Part shown: one piece after another, positions 19,391 to 29,951 of the stretch
Position numbering within the stretch: the stretch's first letter is position 1
Layout of the letters: each line of letters opens with the position of its first letter
Origin: Massilia sp. BJB1822
Lineage (GTDB): Bacteria; Pseudomonadota; Gammaproteobacteria; Burkholderiales; Burkholderiaceae_D
Length of the DNA: 64,000 bases
Direction of reading: 5' to 3'
NCBI RefSeq assembly: GCF_013369485.1
Contig: NZ_JABWEB010000005.1
Location: 310,001 to 374,000, forward strand
Made by a program: the position numbers and the translations under genes
Notes under the pieces: model-generated
What the model saw: the letters and a program-made list of their open reading frames with translations, nothing else
Databases searched by the model: none
What the model was told of the DNA's origin: nothing

Positions 19391-21291
19391 CACGCTGTCT
19401 CCTGCTGTGCTGTTTTTAGTTCTATCACGAAGCGCGCGCCTTCTTCCACTTCGTCTGCCTTCAGCAAGCCGCCGAATTCCCGCACGATCTGTTCGGAAAT
19501 CGCCAGTCCCAATCCCAGCCCCTGTCCCTGGGGCTTGGTGGTGTAGAAGGGTTCGAACAGGCGCGCGCGCGCCTCGTCCGTCAGACCGGGGCCGGTATCG
19601 GCCACCCGTATTACCACGCGCTCCTTGTCGCTGTACACATCCAGCGTCAGGCGCCGGCGCGCGCTGCCGGCCATGGAGTCGAGGGCATTGGTCAGGAGGT
19701 TGAGCAGCACCTGCTCCAGCCGGTTGCTGTCGCACAGCGCATACACATCCTCATTGCTGATATGCAGGCGGAACTCCACCTTGTCCAGCTCCAGCCGGCG
19801 CTCGATCAGCACCAGCGCGTTCTGCACCGCCGTATGCACCGAGACCGCGCTCAAGCCAGTATTCGACTTGCGCGCAAAGATTTTCAGCTTGCCGGTGATG
19901 CCGCCCATGCGCGCCACGATCTGCGAGATGCGCTGCAGATTGGCCTTCACCTCGTCCATGCGGCCGCGCTCGAACAGGATCACGGCATTGTCCGACATGG
20001 TGCGCAGGGCCGTCAGCGGCTGGTTCAATTCATGCGTGATGCTGGCCGACATCTGGCCCAGCACCGCCATTTTACCGGCCTGGAATAGCTCATTTTGCGT
20101 CAGGTGCAGCAGCTGCTCGGCCTTGCGCCGCACCTCGATCTCCTCGCTCAGGCTCTTGGTGATCAGGTTCAGGCTGGAGGTGCGCTCGGCCACCATCGCT
20201 TCCAGATTGTTGTAGGCGTTCTGCAGATCGGCCTTGGCCTGCAGGCGCTGCGCCACGCTGCGCTGGCGCTGGCGCACATACAGGAAGAGCATCAGCAGGA
20301 AACCAAACGCCACGCAGCTGAACACCGCCGCGGCCTGCGCGTTGGCGCGCGCCTGGCCCAGATCGGAAAGATAAATGAATTGCCAGTTGCGCGGCGCCAG
20401 CGAGCGCGTTTGCGCCAGCATGCGCGCCGGGCCGGGGAAGCGCACCGGATCGCCGGGGCGGCGGATGGCCACGATGCGGGTGCCGTCGTCGCGCATGCTC
20501 TCGTGCGCGAAGTCGAGCGGCTCCAGCGGATAGGAATGGTATTGCCGGGTTTTCTGCAGATGTTCGCGCACGGCGCCGGCCAGCGGCGCCAGCGTCTTGT
20601 ACTTCCAGGCCGGCACGGAGGTGAGGAAGACCACGCCGTTGGCGTCGGTCAGCATCACCTGGTCGCTGCCTTGCGCCCAGTCGCGCTGCTGCGATTCGAT
20701 ATTCACCTTGACCGTCGCCACGCCCAGCATGCGGCCGTTCAGGTAGATGCCGTGGGCGAAGAAGTAGCCCGGCTCCAGGCGGGTGGTGCCCACGCCATAG
20801 AAGCCGCCGGGCGCGCCGCGCAGGGCGTCCTGTACATAGGGGCGGAAGGAAACGTTATCGCCGATGAAGCTGTCGCTGCTGCGCCAGTTGCTGGTCGCCT
20901 GCGTCACGCCCTGCAGATTGACGATGTAGATGGTGCGCGAACCGGCTTGCCGGTTGACGCGCTCCAGGTATTCGTTGACGGTGCGCCGCAGCGCCGGATT
21001 GTCCGGGTCTTGCAGCAGCGCGATCACGTCCTTGTTGAGTTCCAGCAGGCGTGGCAGGAACTCGTATTTGTCGAGCAGATTGTCCAGGCTCTTGGCGTAG
21101 ACATCGAGCCGCTGCGCGCCGTTCACGCGCAGCCGCTCGATGCTGACTCTTTCGGTCCACCAGTAAGCCAGCCAGGCCGTCCCGATCCCGGCCGCCAGGG
21201 CCAGCAGCCAGCCCGCGACCCGCGAAGCGGACCAGCGCGCGCGCGCAATGGCAGGCGCGCCGCGGGACTGCTCCGCAGCGGTATCGGGCAT
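19390..21291 (-). CDS. dctB: DctB-type sensor histidine kinase
   Basis: A 633-residue kinase: transmembrane helix at about 24-45, a periplasmic double-Cache sensor (about 46-320, with NLQGVTQATSNW and SFRPYVQDALRG), a second transmembrane helix near 325-345, a coiled coil, then the HisKA domain with His420 in ITHELNQPLTALR and an HATPase with N box LLTNALDSM and VADTGPGL. The long double-Cache periplasmic part and the HELNQPL box are typical of DctB, which senses succinate, fumarate or malate and phosphorylates DctD. It lies 37 bases after the porin gene and overlaps dctD. Confidence 0.9.
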   Translation of the reverse strand: MPDTAAEQSRGAPAIARARWSASRVAGWLLALAAGIGTAWLAYWWTERVSIERLRVNGAQRLDVYAKSLDNLLDKYEFLPRLLELNKDVIALLQDPDNPALRRTVNEYLERVNRQAGSRTIYIVNLQGVTQATSNWRSSDSFIGDNVSFRPYVQDALRGAPGGFYGVGTTRLEPGYFFAHGIYLNGRMLGVATVKVNIESQQRDWAQGSDQVMLTDANGVVFLTSVPAWKYKTLAPLAGAVREHLQKTRQYHSYPLEPLDFAHESMRDDGTRIVAIRRPGDPVRFPGPARMLAQTRSLAPRNWQFIYLSDLGQARANAQAAAVFSCVAFGFLLMLFLYVRQRQRSVAQRLQAKADLQNAYNNLEAMVAERTSSLNLITKSLSEEIEVRRKAEQLLHLTQNELFQAGKMAVLGQMSASITHELNQPLTALRTMSDNAVILFERGRMDEVKANLQRISQIVARMGGITGKLKIFARKSNTGLSAVSVHTAVQNALVLIERRLELDKVEFRLHISNEDVYALCDSNRLEQVLLNLLTNALDSMAGSARRRLTLDVYSDKERVVIRVADTGPGLTDEARARLFEPFYTTKPQGQGLGLGLAISEQIVREFGGLLKADEVEEGARFVIELKTAQQETA

Positions 21292-21328
21292 GGCTGGGCT
21301 CCTAGGCTTTTACTGCAACTATGCCGCC

Positions 21329-22315
21329 TCAGAACACGTGGCGCAAGCCCAGATTGAAGGCCGCGTTGCCGCTGCCGCTTTCGGTGGCGTTGCCGATGGT
21401 GAAAGCGGCACCATTGCGATTATTGACATGGCCGTAGGAGGTGTACACGTCGGTGCGCGGCGAGAACGCGTAGGCATAGCCTACGGCGTACTGCTTGGCG
21501 TCCTGGTTCACGCTGCTGCGATCATTGTGCAGGATGGCCGAAACGGCCACGCGGTGCGGACCCTGGTCGAAGGCGAGGCCCAGCAGGGTGTCGCGGCTGG
21601 TGGCGCCGCCGATGGCGCGGTTGGCCGCTTGCGCGCCGTGCAGGGTGAATTGGCCGACCTTGTAGCTGGCGCCCAGGATGGTGTTGCGCGCGAAGTCCTT
21701 GCCGAATTCGTCTTCGCGGCGGTTGTGCGCCAGCGCCACGTTCACGGGACCGTTGGCATAGCTCACCATGCCGCTCATGACGCGGTTCTTCTTGGTGTCG
21801 CCCGCCACTTCGCCGAAGCCGTAGGCGAATTCGCCGCTGAACGGACCGGCTTGCGGCGCCTGGTAGCTCACCGAATTGCTCATGCGGAAATTGCCCACCA
21901 TGATATTGCCGGCGGCGCCAGCGAAGCCGTCGCCGAATGGATCGGCGATATCGCGGATCACCTTGTAGTAAGGCGAGTACTGGCGGCCCATGGTCAGCGT
22001 GCCGAACTTGCCGGTCAGGCCGACCCAGGACTGGCGGCCGAAGGTCAGGCCGCCCTGGCCGGACGTGCCGTTGTCCATATTGATGCCGCTTTCGACGGTG
22101 AAGATGGCAGCCATGCCGCCACCCAGGTCTTCCTTGCCTTTGAAGCCGAGGCGGGAGCCGGAACCGACGCCGGAGCTGATGATGCTTTTGCTGCCGGTCG
22201 GGCCGCCGGTCTCGCGCGAGAAGCCGACATCGGCCACGCCGTAGACGGTGATATTGGATTCGGCGTAAGCGGTGGTGCAGCTGAGGGCGAGCAGGGTCAG
22301 GGCAAACTTCTTCAT
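21329..22315 (-). CDS. Gram-negative general porin
   Basis: A 328-residue outer-membrane beta-barrel with signal peptide MKKFALTLLALSCTTAYA. The mature start SNITVYGVADVGF and the closing GLRHVF with terminal Phe are standard for trimeric betaproteobacterial porins (OmpC-like family). The chosen ATG follows GGAGAATTC. It sits 32 bases after the dicarboxylate/amino acid symporter gene and 37 before dctB, so it is probably induced with them and lets the same anionic substrates through the outer membrane. Confidence 0.9.
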   Translation of the reverse strand: MKKFALTLLALSCTTAYAESNITVYGVADVGFSRETGGPTGSKSIISSGVGSGSRLGFKGKEDLGGGMAAIFTVESGINMDNGTSGQGGLTFGRQSWVGLTGKFGTLTMGRQYSPYYKVIRDIADPFGDGFAGAAGNIMVGNFRMSNSVSYQAPQAGPFSGEFAYGFGEVAGDTKKNRVMSGMVSYANGPVNVALAHNRREDEFGKDFARNTILGASYKVGQFTLHGAQAANRAIGGATSRDTLLGLAFDQGPHRVAVSAILHNDRSSVNQDAKQYAVGYAYAFSPRTDVYTSYGHVNNRNGAAFTIGNATESGSGNAAFNLGLRHVF

Positions 22316-22347
22316 TGAATTCTCCTTATGTATTGTTGTAGGTATGT

Positions 22348-23631
22348 TTAAGCGGCACGCACGTAGGAAGCATCCTGCGCGTGTTCGTCCTGTTCTGGGG
22401 CGTCGCCGAGGGCGCCTTCCCATTTCGCCACGACTGCGGTGGCGATCGCATTGCCCACGGCATTGGTGGCGGAACGCCCCATGTCGAGGAACTGGTCCAC
22501 GCCCATCAGCAGCAGCAAGCCTGCTTCGGGAATGTGGAATTGGTTGAGGGTGGCGGCAATCACCACCAGCGAGGCGCGCGGCACGCCGGCCATGCCCTTC
22601 GAAGTCAGCATCAAGAGCAGCAGCATGGTGATCTGGGTGCCCATCGACAGTTCGATGCCGTAGGCCTGGGCGATGAACAGCACGGCGAAGGTGCAGTACA
22701 TCATCGAGCCGTCCAGATTGAAGGAGTAACCCATCGGCAGCACGAAGCTGGAGATGCGGCGCTGCACGCCGAATTTGTCGAGGGAGATCAGCAGCTTCGG
22801 ATAGGCCGCTTCAGAAGAAGCGGTGGAGAAGGCCAGCAGGAAAGGCTCGCGGATCAGGCCGAGCAGCTTGAACACGCGCGGGCCGATGATGACGAAGCCG
22901 GCGGCGATCAGCAGCGCCCACAGGCAGAACAGGCCCAGATAGAAGCCGCCCATGAATTTGGCGAAGGTGGCCAGGATGCCCAGGCCATTGGTGGTCACGA
23001 CCGAGGCCATGGCGGCGAAGACGGCCAGCGGCGCCAGTTTCATGATGGCGCCGGTGATGTGCAGCATGACTTGCGCCAGCTCGTCGATCATGCCGCTCAG
23101 GCGGCGGCCCGATTCGCCCAGCGCGGCCAGCGCGGAACCGAAGAAGATGGAGAACACCAGCACCTGCAGGATCTCGTTATTGGCCATGGCCTCGATCGGC
23201 GACTTCGGCACCACGTGGGTGATGAAGTCCTTCAGCGTGAAGGCCGAGGTTTTCAGGCCGGTGGTGGCGTCGACGGCCGGCAGCGGCAGACCGAGGTTGG
23301 TACCGAGCTGCATCAGGTTCGACAGGAACATGCCCAGGGCCAGCGAGACCAGGGAGGCGATGATGAACCAGCCGAAAGCCTTGGCGCCGATACGGCCGGC
23401 GGCCTTGCCGTCAGCCAGGTTGGCGATGCCGGAAGCCAGGGTGGAGAACACCAGCAGCGCGATAATCATCTTGATCAGGCGCAGGAACACATCGGTCACG
23501 AGCGAGATGTGGGCGGAAATATCGGTGGCGATCTTCTTGTCGGGGAAGACCGTGTGGCAGGCATAGCCGACGGCGATGCCAAGCAGCATCGCAATCAGGA
23601 TATACAGGGTGAGGGGGCGTTTTTTTGTCAT
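22348..23631 (-). CDS. Dicarboxylate/amino acid:cation symporter (DAACS family)
   Basis: A 427-residue membrane transporter. The DAACS signatures are present: SSEAAYP (serine-rich hairpin), GYSFNLDGSMMY, TSKGMAGVP and a substrate-site segment GRSATNAVGNAIATAVVAKW. The YGIELSMGTQ stretch looks nearer to GltP than to DctA, so glutamate/aspartate is possible. Coupling to DctBD and the sigma-54 promoter argue for C4-dicarboxylates. The ATG at MTKKRPLTLYI is chosen; GGAG lies 8 bases before it. First gene of the operon symporter-porin-dctB-dctD. Confidence 0.9.
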   Translation of the reverse strand: MTKKRPLTLYILIAMLLGIAVGYACHTVFPDKKIATDISAHISLVTDVFLRLIKMIIALLVFSTLASGIANLADGKAAGRIGAKAFGWFIIASLVSLALGMFLSNLMQLGTNLGLPLPAVDATTGLKTSAFTLKDFITHVVPKSPIEAMANNEILQVLVFSIFFGSALAALGESGRRLSGMIDELAQVMLHITGAIMKLAPLAVFAAMASVVTTNGLGILATFAKFMGGFYLGLFCLWALLIAAGFVIIGPRVFKLLGLIREPFLLAFSTASSEAAYPKLLISLDKFGVQRRISSFVLPMGYSFNLDGSMMYCTFAVLFIAQAYGIELSMGTQITMLLLLMLTSKGMAGVPRASLVVIAATLNQFHIPEAGLLLLMGVDQFLDMGRSATNAVGNAIATAVVAKWEGALGDAPEQDEHAQDASYVRAA

Positions 23632-23695
23632 CTCCAGGTCTCCGGTTTTATATAGGTCCGAATCGCGGCGGGCTGCCGCAAAGTGAATCCTAAAT

Positions 23696-23711
23696 AGCAA
23701 GTGTTGTGCCT
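23696..23711 (-). promoter_or_regulatory. Sigma-54 promoter of the symporter-porin-dctBD operon
   Basis: Reverse strand reads AGGCACAACACTTGCT against the consensus TGGCACGNNNNTTGCW. The invariant GG (-24) and GC (-12) are present with the exact 10-base gap. It predicts a start point near 23685 and a leader of about 54 bases before the symporter ATG. It fits the sigma-54 activator DctD encoded in the same operon. Confidence 0.75.
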
Positions 23712-24033
23712 GCTCGGAGGGAAGCTGGAAATTGGACGTAACTACTTGTTTACAAAGTATTTACTCCAACGATTACATTGCCTTAAGGCATCTTTGGTAT
23801 GGAATGTTGGAATGGCGACTGGGGTGGGGTCCAAGTTTCCAGACGGGGTTTGGTTGATTGTTTCCCTGTGGAATTGAATTTCGAGTGTGCTGGTGCAGCA
23901 TGCCAGCAAGGCGAAATTACCGGGCAGGCTGCAAAGGAGATTTGCGACTCAATGTCTCCCGATATCAAGCCAGAGTATTGCAGGTGGGACTTGCTGACGG
24001 CCGCCCGAGCCTTCTCGTGCGGCCGTCATGCTG
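23712..24033. other. Regulatory region upstream of the sigma-54 promoter
   Basis: No gene is supported here. It contains the perfect palindrome TGCCTTAAGGCA (23779-23790), about 95-105 bases upstream of the predicted start point and so well placed for a DctD enhancer site. A second inverted repeat TGCTGG-N9-CCAGCA lies at 23888-23908. The far end holds the hairpin that closes the sugar transporter operon. The stretch is more AT-rich than the flanking genes. Confidence 0.5.
23996..24027 (-). terminator. Hairpin after the sugar ABC transporter operon
   Basis: GACGGCCGC pairs perfectly with GCGGCCGTC (9 bp) 7 bases after the ATPase stop. No T-run follows on the reverse strand, so termination may need a factor or the hairpin may protect the 3' end. 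Confidence 0.5.
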
Positions 24034-25173
<1,140 letters not shown>

Positions 25174-25183
25174 GTCAGTCTCC

Positions 25184-26059
25184 TTAGCCTTTGACGGCGC
25201 CCGCCGTCAGGCCGCGCACGAAGTATTTACCGGCGATCATGTAGATCGCCAGGGTGGGCAGGGCGGCGATGATGGCCGCCGCCATATTCACGTTGTATTC
25301 GGTCACGCCGGTGGAGGTGTTGACCAGGTTGTTCAGCGCCACCGTGACCGGCTGCGCATCGGCGCCGCCGAACACCACGCCGAACAGGAAGTCGTTCCAG
25401 ATCTGCGTGAACTGCCAGATGAAGCAGACCATGAAGATGGGCAGCGACAGCGGGAAGATGATGCGGCGGTAAATCATGAAGAAGCCGGCGCCATCGATGC
25501 GCGCGGCGTTTACCAGCTCCTCCGGCACGGTCACGTAGTAATTGCGGAAGAACAGGGTGGTGAAGGCGATGCCGTAGATGATGTGGACGATCACCAGGCC
25601 GCTGGTGGTGTTCGCCAGTTCGGCCATGCCCAGCAGGCGCGCCATCGGCAGGATCACCACCTGGAAGGGGATGAAACAGCCCACCATCAAGGCTGTGAAC
25701 ACGGCGTTATGGCCGGGGAAGCGCCAGTGCGCCAGCACATAGCCGTTGAGGGAGCCGATCAGCGAAGAGATCAGCACCGCCGGTACGGCCATCGCCACCG
25801 AATTCCAGAAGTAGGGCCGCAGGCCTTCGCAGCGCACGCCGGTGCAGGCGCTGGACCAGGCCTTGTTCCAGGCGTCCAGCGTGGGATGCAAGGGCAGGTC
25901 GAGCAGGTTGCCGCTGCGGATCTGGTCCAGGGTCTTGACCGAGGTGCTCAGCATCACGTACAGCGGGGCCAGATAGTAGAGCGCGACCAGCACCAGCAGG
26001 GTGTAGATGGCGATGCGGCCCGGCGTCAGGCGCGGGGCGTCGTGCAGTTCAGCGGCCAT
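25184..26059 (-). CDS. Sugar ABC transporter permease, MalG-type
   Basis: A 291-residue inner-membrane permease with about six transmembrane segments; it overlaps the previous permease gene by 11 bases. The EAA loop that docks to the ATPase is near residues 190-210 ([24 protein letters not shown]). A MalG/CUT1 sugar importer subunit; the substrate is most likely a mono- or disaccharide such as glucose or mannose, judged from the binding-protein type. Confidence 0.94.
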   Translation of the reverse strand: MAAELHDAPRLTPGRIAIYTLLVLVALYYLAPLYVMLSTSVKTLDQIRSGNLLDLPLHPTLDAWNKAWSSACTGVRCEGLRPYFWNSVAMAVPAVLISSLIGSLNGYVLAHWRFPGHNAVFTALMVGCFIPFQVVILPMARLLGMAELANTTSGLVIVHIIYGIAFTTLFFRNYYVTVPEELVNAARIDGAGFFMIYRRIIFPLSLPIFMVCFIWQFTQIWNDFLFGVVFGGADAQPVTVALNNLVNTSTGVTEYNVNMAAAIIAALPTLAIYMIAGKYFVRGLTAGAVKG

Positions 26060-27011
26060 GGCGCGCTCCTTTCGTTTCCAGATACATCAGCGGCACCAGC
26101 ACGGCCAGCACGGTGGCCAGCATCATCATGGCCGACGCCGCGCCCAGGCCGAGTTGCCCGCGCGTGAAGGAGAACTGGTACATGAAGATGGCCGGCACGT
26201 CGGACGAGGTGCCGGGGCCGCCCGCGGTCAGCGCCATCACCAGGTCGAAGCTCTTGATGGCGATATGCGAGAGCACCAGCAGCACGCTGAAAAAGACCGG
26301 ACGCAGCGAGGGAATCACGATGCGGCGGTAAATCGTCGGCAGGCTGGCGCCATCGACCATGGCGGCCTTGATGATGCTGTCGTCCACGCTGCGCAGGCCG
26401 GCCAGGAACAGGGCCATGACGAAGCCGGACGATTGCCATACGCCCGCGATCACCACGGTGTAAATCGCCATATCGGAATTCACCAGCCAGTCGAAGCTGA
26501 AGTTTGTGAAGCCCCAGTCATGCATCAGCTTTTCCAGGCCCAGGCCGGGATTGAGTATCCACTTCCAGGCCGCGCCGGTGACGATGAAGGACAGCGCCAT
26601 CGGATACAGGTAGATGGCGCGCAGCGCGCCCTCGTGGCGGATGCGCTGGTCGAGCAGGATGGCCATACACAGGCCGATGGCCAGGCACAGCGCGATGAAC
26701 AGGCCGCCGAACAGGCCGAGATTGGCGGCGGAAACCCACCAGCGGTCGATCTCGAACAGGCGCTCATACTGCACCAGTCCGGCGAATTCGAAATTCGGCA
26801 TCATGCGCGATTCGGTCAGCGACAGCCAGGCCGTCAGGCCGATGAAGCCGTACACGAAGACCAGCGAAGCGATGATGGTGGGGGAGAGCACCAGGCGCGG
26901 CAGCCAGGTGTCGGCCAGCGCTCCCATGTGGCTGGCGGCTGGACGCGCCGCTGCGGCGGGCGCCTGCGGCACGATGGCCGCGCGGGGCGGGGAAAGGAAA
27001 GAGGCGGACAT
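26049..27011 (-). CDS. Sugar ABC transporter permease, MalF-type
   Basis: A 320-residue inner-membrane permease. A cytoplasmic, alanine- and proline-rich N-terminus of about 30 residues precedes six predicted transmembrane segments. The EAA loop around residues 215-240 reads SIIKAAMVDGASLPTIYRRI. It pairs with the MalG-type subunit that overlaps its 3' end. It follows the binding-protein gene by 53 bases. Confidence 0.94.
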   Translation of the reverse strand: MSASFLSPPRAAIVPQAPAAAARPAASHMGALADTWLPRLVLSPTIIASLVFVYGFIGLTAWLSLTESRMMPNFEFAGLVQYERLFEIDRWWVSAANLGLFGGLFIALCLAIGLCMAILLDQRIRHEGALRAIYLYPMALSFIVTGAAWKWILNPGLGLEKLMHDWGFTNFSFDWLVNSDMAIYTVVIAGVWQSSGFVMALFLAGLRSVDDSIIKAAMVDGASLPTIYRRIVIPSLRPVFFSVLLVLSHIAIKSFDLVMALTAGGPGTSSDVPAIFMYQFSFTRGQLGLGAASAMMMLATVLAVLVPLMYLETKGARHGR

Positions 27012-27064
27012 ACAGAAATCTCCGGCAAAGCGGGCGGCGGCCCGCGCCGCCGCCTGTTTCAGGC

Positions 27065-28315
27065 TTACATGGTCTTGGCGGCTTTCGCCAGGGCTTGCAC
27101 CGCCGCTTGCGGCGTCATATTCGAGTTCATGAACTTGGCCACCACGTCCTGGATCGCGCCCGCCTTGGCGGTGTCGATGGCCATGCCGTGCGCGAAGCTC
27201 GGCACCAGGCCGCCGCCCTTGCTGGTGGCCGCCATATCGTCCATCGATTTGGTGGCGCAGGCGTCGAACTTGGCGCGCGAGACGCCGGCGCGGACCGGAA
27301 TCGAACCCTTGTTCAAATTGAACACTTCCTGGAACTCGGGACTCAGCACGGCATTGGCCAGCGTCAGCTGCGCCTTCTGTTCCTCGGCGCTCTTCATCTT
27401 GAACATGGTCAGCGAGTCGACGTTGAAGGTGAAGGCTTTCTCGGTGCCCGGCGCGGCCAGGCAGAGGAAGTCCTTGCCCGCCACCTTGCCGGCCGAAGTG
27501 AATTCGCCCTTGGCCCAGTCGCCCATGAACTGCATGCCGGCCTTGCCGTTGATGACCATCGCGGTCGCCAGATTCCAGTCGCGGCCCGCAGCGTCCTTGT
27601 CGATATAGGTCTTGATGCGCGCCAGATTCTCGAAGGATTTCAGCATGGTGGGGCTGGTCAGCGCCGACTGGTCCAGCTGCACAATGGCTTTCTTGTAGAA
27701 GTCCGCGCCGCCCGTGCCCAGCACCACGGATTCAAACACGGTGGCGTCCTGCCACGGCTGGCCGCCGTGGGCGATGGCTGTCAGGCCGGCTTTCTTGATC
27801 TTGTCGGCGGCGTCGAAGAACTCGGCGAAATTGGTGGGCGGCTTGGCGCCGGCCTTTTTCAGCACTTCGGGATTGACCCACAGCCAGTTCACGCGGTGCA
27901 CATTTACCGGCACTGCAACGTAATGGCCCTTGTATTTCATCACGCTGTTGACCACGGGCGGCAGGCTGGCTTCCCATTTGCCTTCAGCTGCGGCGGCATC
28001 GATATTTGCCAGCACGCCTTCCTGGCCCCATTCCTGGATGGCCGGACCTTTGATCTGCGCGGCGGTCGGCGCATTGCCCGCCATGACGCGCGCCTTCAGC
28101 GCGGTGGCCGCATTCTCGCCGCCGCCGCCCGCCACGGCGAAGTCCTTCCATGCCACGCCTTTGGCTTCCATCATTTTCTTCAGTTCGGCGGCCGATTTGG
28201 CCTCGCCGCCCGAAGTCCAGTAGTGCAGCACTTCCACCTGCGGCGCAGCTTGCGCGGCGGCGCAAGCCAGCAGTGCGGAAGCCATGGCGCTCAAGGCTAA
28301 GGTATTCAGTTTCAT
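27065..28315 (-). CDS. Extracellular sugar-binding protein of ABC importer
   Basis: A 416-residue family 1 solute-binding protein with signal peptide ending AAQAAPQ. VEVLHYWTSGGEAKS opens the mature protein, and GGQPWQDATVFESVVLG, FMGDWAKGEF and AAPGTEKAFTFNVDSLTMF match the glucose/mannose-type binding proteins that work with UgpC-like ATPases. It captures sugar in the periplasm. A second, related but distinct binding protein is encoded divergently (see 29952-31205). Confidence 0.94.
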   Translation of the reverse strand: MKLNTLALSAMASALLACAAAQAAPQVEVLHYWTSGGEAKSAAELKKMMEAKGVAWKDFAVAGGGGENAATALKARVMAGNAPTAAQIKGPAIQEWGQEGVLANIDAAAAEGKWEASLPPVVNSVMKYKGHYVAVPVNVHRVNWLWVNPEVLKKAGAKPPTNFAEFFDAADKIKKAGLTAIAHGGQPWQDATVFESVVLGTGGADFYKKAIVQLDQSALTSPTMLKSFENLARIKTYIDKDAAGRDWNLATAMVINGKAGMQFMGDWAKGEFTSAGKVAGKDFLCLAAPGTEKAFTFNVDSLTMFKMKSAEEQKAQLTLANAVLSPEFQEVFNLNKGSIPVRAGVSRAKFDACATKSMDDMAATSKGGGLVPSFAHGMAIDTAKAGAIQDVVAKFMNSNMTPQAAVQALAKAAKTM

Positions 28316-28339
28316 GCTTGTCTCCTTATCTGTATTGGA

Positions 28340-29605
28340 TTACCACCAGGCTTCCAGCTGCAGGCCGACCGACGTGCCGCTGGTCTTGTCGCCATACACC
28401 GGGCCGCCGTTATTGAAGGCGTTGACCGATTTCTTGGCCGCCTCATTCCATTTGCCGTAGCTGACGAAGGCGCGCAGCTCGGGACGCGACCAGTAATCCT
28501 CTCCCACGGTGATGGTGGGCGCGATGGTCAGCTTGGTCAGGCGCTGGGTGCCGGGGCTCATATCGGTTTTCAGCTGGGTCACGCCCAGTTCTGCCTGCAG
28601 CTTGAAGTTCTGGTGGAAGGCGTAGACGGGGCGCGTGCCGACCGTGGTCCAGGTGGACTTGCCGTTCTTGTCGGACTTGTCGCGCTGGTAGAGGGCCACG
28701 AACTCCATGCTGAATTCGCGCGTCGGCTGGATCACGATGTCGTCGAACACGCGCAGGCGGGTCACGTCGGAATCGAGCAGGGTGCTGCCGGATGGGCCCA
28801 TGCGCGCGCAGCAAGGACCGTCGATGCCGGTGCCGGGGCCGACGCCGTACTGCACGCCGAAGGTATTGCCGCCGCCCAGCACCTTGGCCTGGCGGTGGAA
28901 CAGCGACACCTGCCAGCCGTTGTGGCGCACATTGTCCTTGCCCTCGGCCTTGATCAGCGAGGTGGCGATGTCCAGCGTGCCGTTGCTGTTGACCGGCAGG
29001 CCCTCGTAGACGAAGTTCTGGCGCAGCGCCGAGCTGGAATCGTCGTACTTGCCGGTGACGGGATCGAACTTATTGAAGTCGTCGTCCTTGAAGAAGGCCA
29101 CGCTCAATTTGCCGGGGCCGAGGGGCAGGGCGTCCACGCCGCCACCGGTGCCGTTCATATTGATGTACTGCATATCCAGCATGTGGATGTCGGGACGGTA
29201 GTAGTGGCGCTTGCCGGCCCAGATAATGCCGCCGTTCATGAAGGGCAGGTTCTTGGCTTCGACATAGGCTTTGGCGATGCCCAGTTTGGCGTCGCCGAAG
29301 TCGGAACTGTTCTTGTAGGCGTCGGCCCAGATGGTGGCGACGAAGCTGGCGCCGTTGGCCGATTTCGCCACTTCCTTGGTGTAGCCGAATTCGGCGAAGC
29401 TGTCGCACTCGTTGCCGAGGCGGAAGGACATGGTCATGCCGCCCAGGCCAAAGCAGCTCTGGCGGCCGCCGGACGAGGCTGAGCCGCCGCCGGCGCGCAT
29501 ATAGCCGTGGAAGCCTTCCGTTTCATGGTCGCCCGCCTGGGCGGCGCCGCAGGCGAGGGCCATGGCCAGAGCGGCGGGCAGGGTTTGCCGGATGAGGTGT
29601 TTCAT
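28340..29605 (-). CDS. LamB-family maltoporin/carbohydrate porin
   Basis: A 421-residue outer-membrane beta-barrel with signal peptide ending AAQA. HGYMRAGGG at the start, a CFGLGG ... LGNECD cysteine pair (the conserved LamB N-terminal disulfide) and the C-terminal LQLEAWW are classic for LamB. It gives sugar access across the outer membrane and is the first gene of the sugar uptake operon, 24 bases before the binding-protein gene. Confidence 0.92.
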   Translation of the reverse strand: MKHLIRQTLPAALAMALACGAAQAGDHETEGFHGYMRAGGGSASSGGRQSCFGLGGMTMSFRLGNECDSFAEFGYTKEVAKSANGASFVATIWADAYKNSSDFGDAKLGIAKAYVEAKNLPFMNGGIIWAGKRHYYRPDIHMLDMQYINMNGTGGGVDALPLGPGKLSVAFFKDDDFNKFDPVTGKYDDSSSALRQNFVYEGLPVNSNGTLDIATSLIKAEGKDNVRHNGWQVSLFHRQAKVLGGGNTFGVQYGVGPGTGIDGPCCARMGPSGSTLLDSDVTRLRVFDDIVIQPTREFSMEFVALYQRDKSDKNGKSTWTTVGTRPVYAFHQNFKLQAELGVTQLKTDMSPGTQRLTKLTIAPTITVGEDYWSRPELRAFVSYGKWNEAAKKSVNAFNNGGPVYGDKTSGTSVGLQLEAWW

Positions 29606-29951
29606 CGTGCTTGTCTCCTTCGTTGTGGTTTTTTTGTACTTTTACTACTGTGAGGAGGACAGTAGCATCGCCAAAAATGTGACACCAACAGACCGGCTTC
29701 CAGGCCACAAGACGATGTTAAGTAATTGATTTTTATGAATTAAGGCCAGACGGCCAGCAGCGGCGCGCTAACAAAACTTTACAAAGCCTTAAGGAGGGCG
29801 TTGCCGCGTGCAGTAATACTTCGCAACAAAACCATACGTTTTATTGCAAAAAGGTTCAGTTGCTAACCAACGGTGGGGCGAATACTTGCGGTATAGTCTG
29901 AGCGCCAATAAAGACGGGAAGCCCAAAGAGGCGGGACAACAGGATGGAGAC
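29606..29951. promoter_or_regulatory. Divergent promoter region between sugar operon and sensor operon
   Basis: Gene-free 346 bases separating lamB (reverse) from the binding-protein/two-component operon (forward). It holds an inverted repeat CTACTGT-N7-ACAGTAG (29645-29665), 40-60 bases before lamB, a GCCTTAAGG palindrome near 29786, and a possible -10 TATAGT near 29892 for the forward operon. The inverted repeat is a good candidate site for the response regulator, by position only. Confidence 0.45.

Noticed and set aside
19391-19735. Upstream in-frame extension of dctD
   Set aside because: The extension lies inside dctB in another frame and encodes no receiver-domain residues; the ATG overlapping the dctB stop gives a complete receiver domain.
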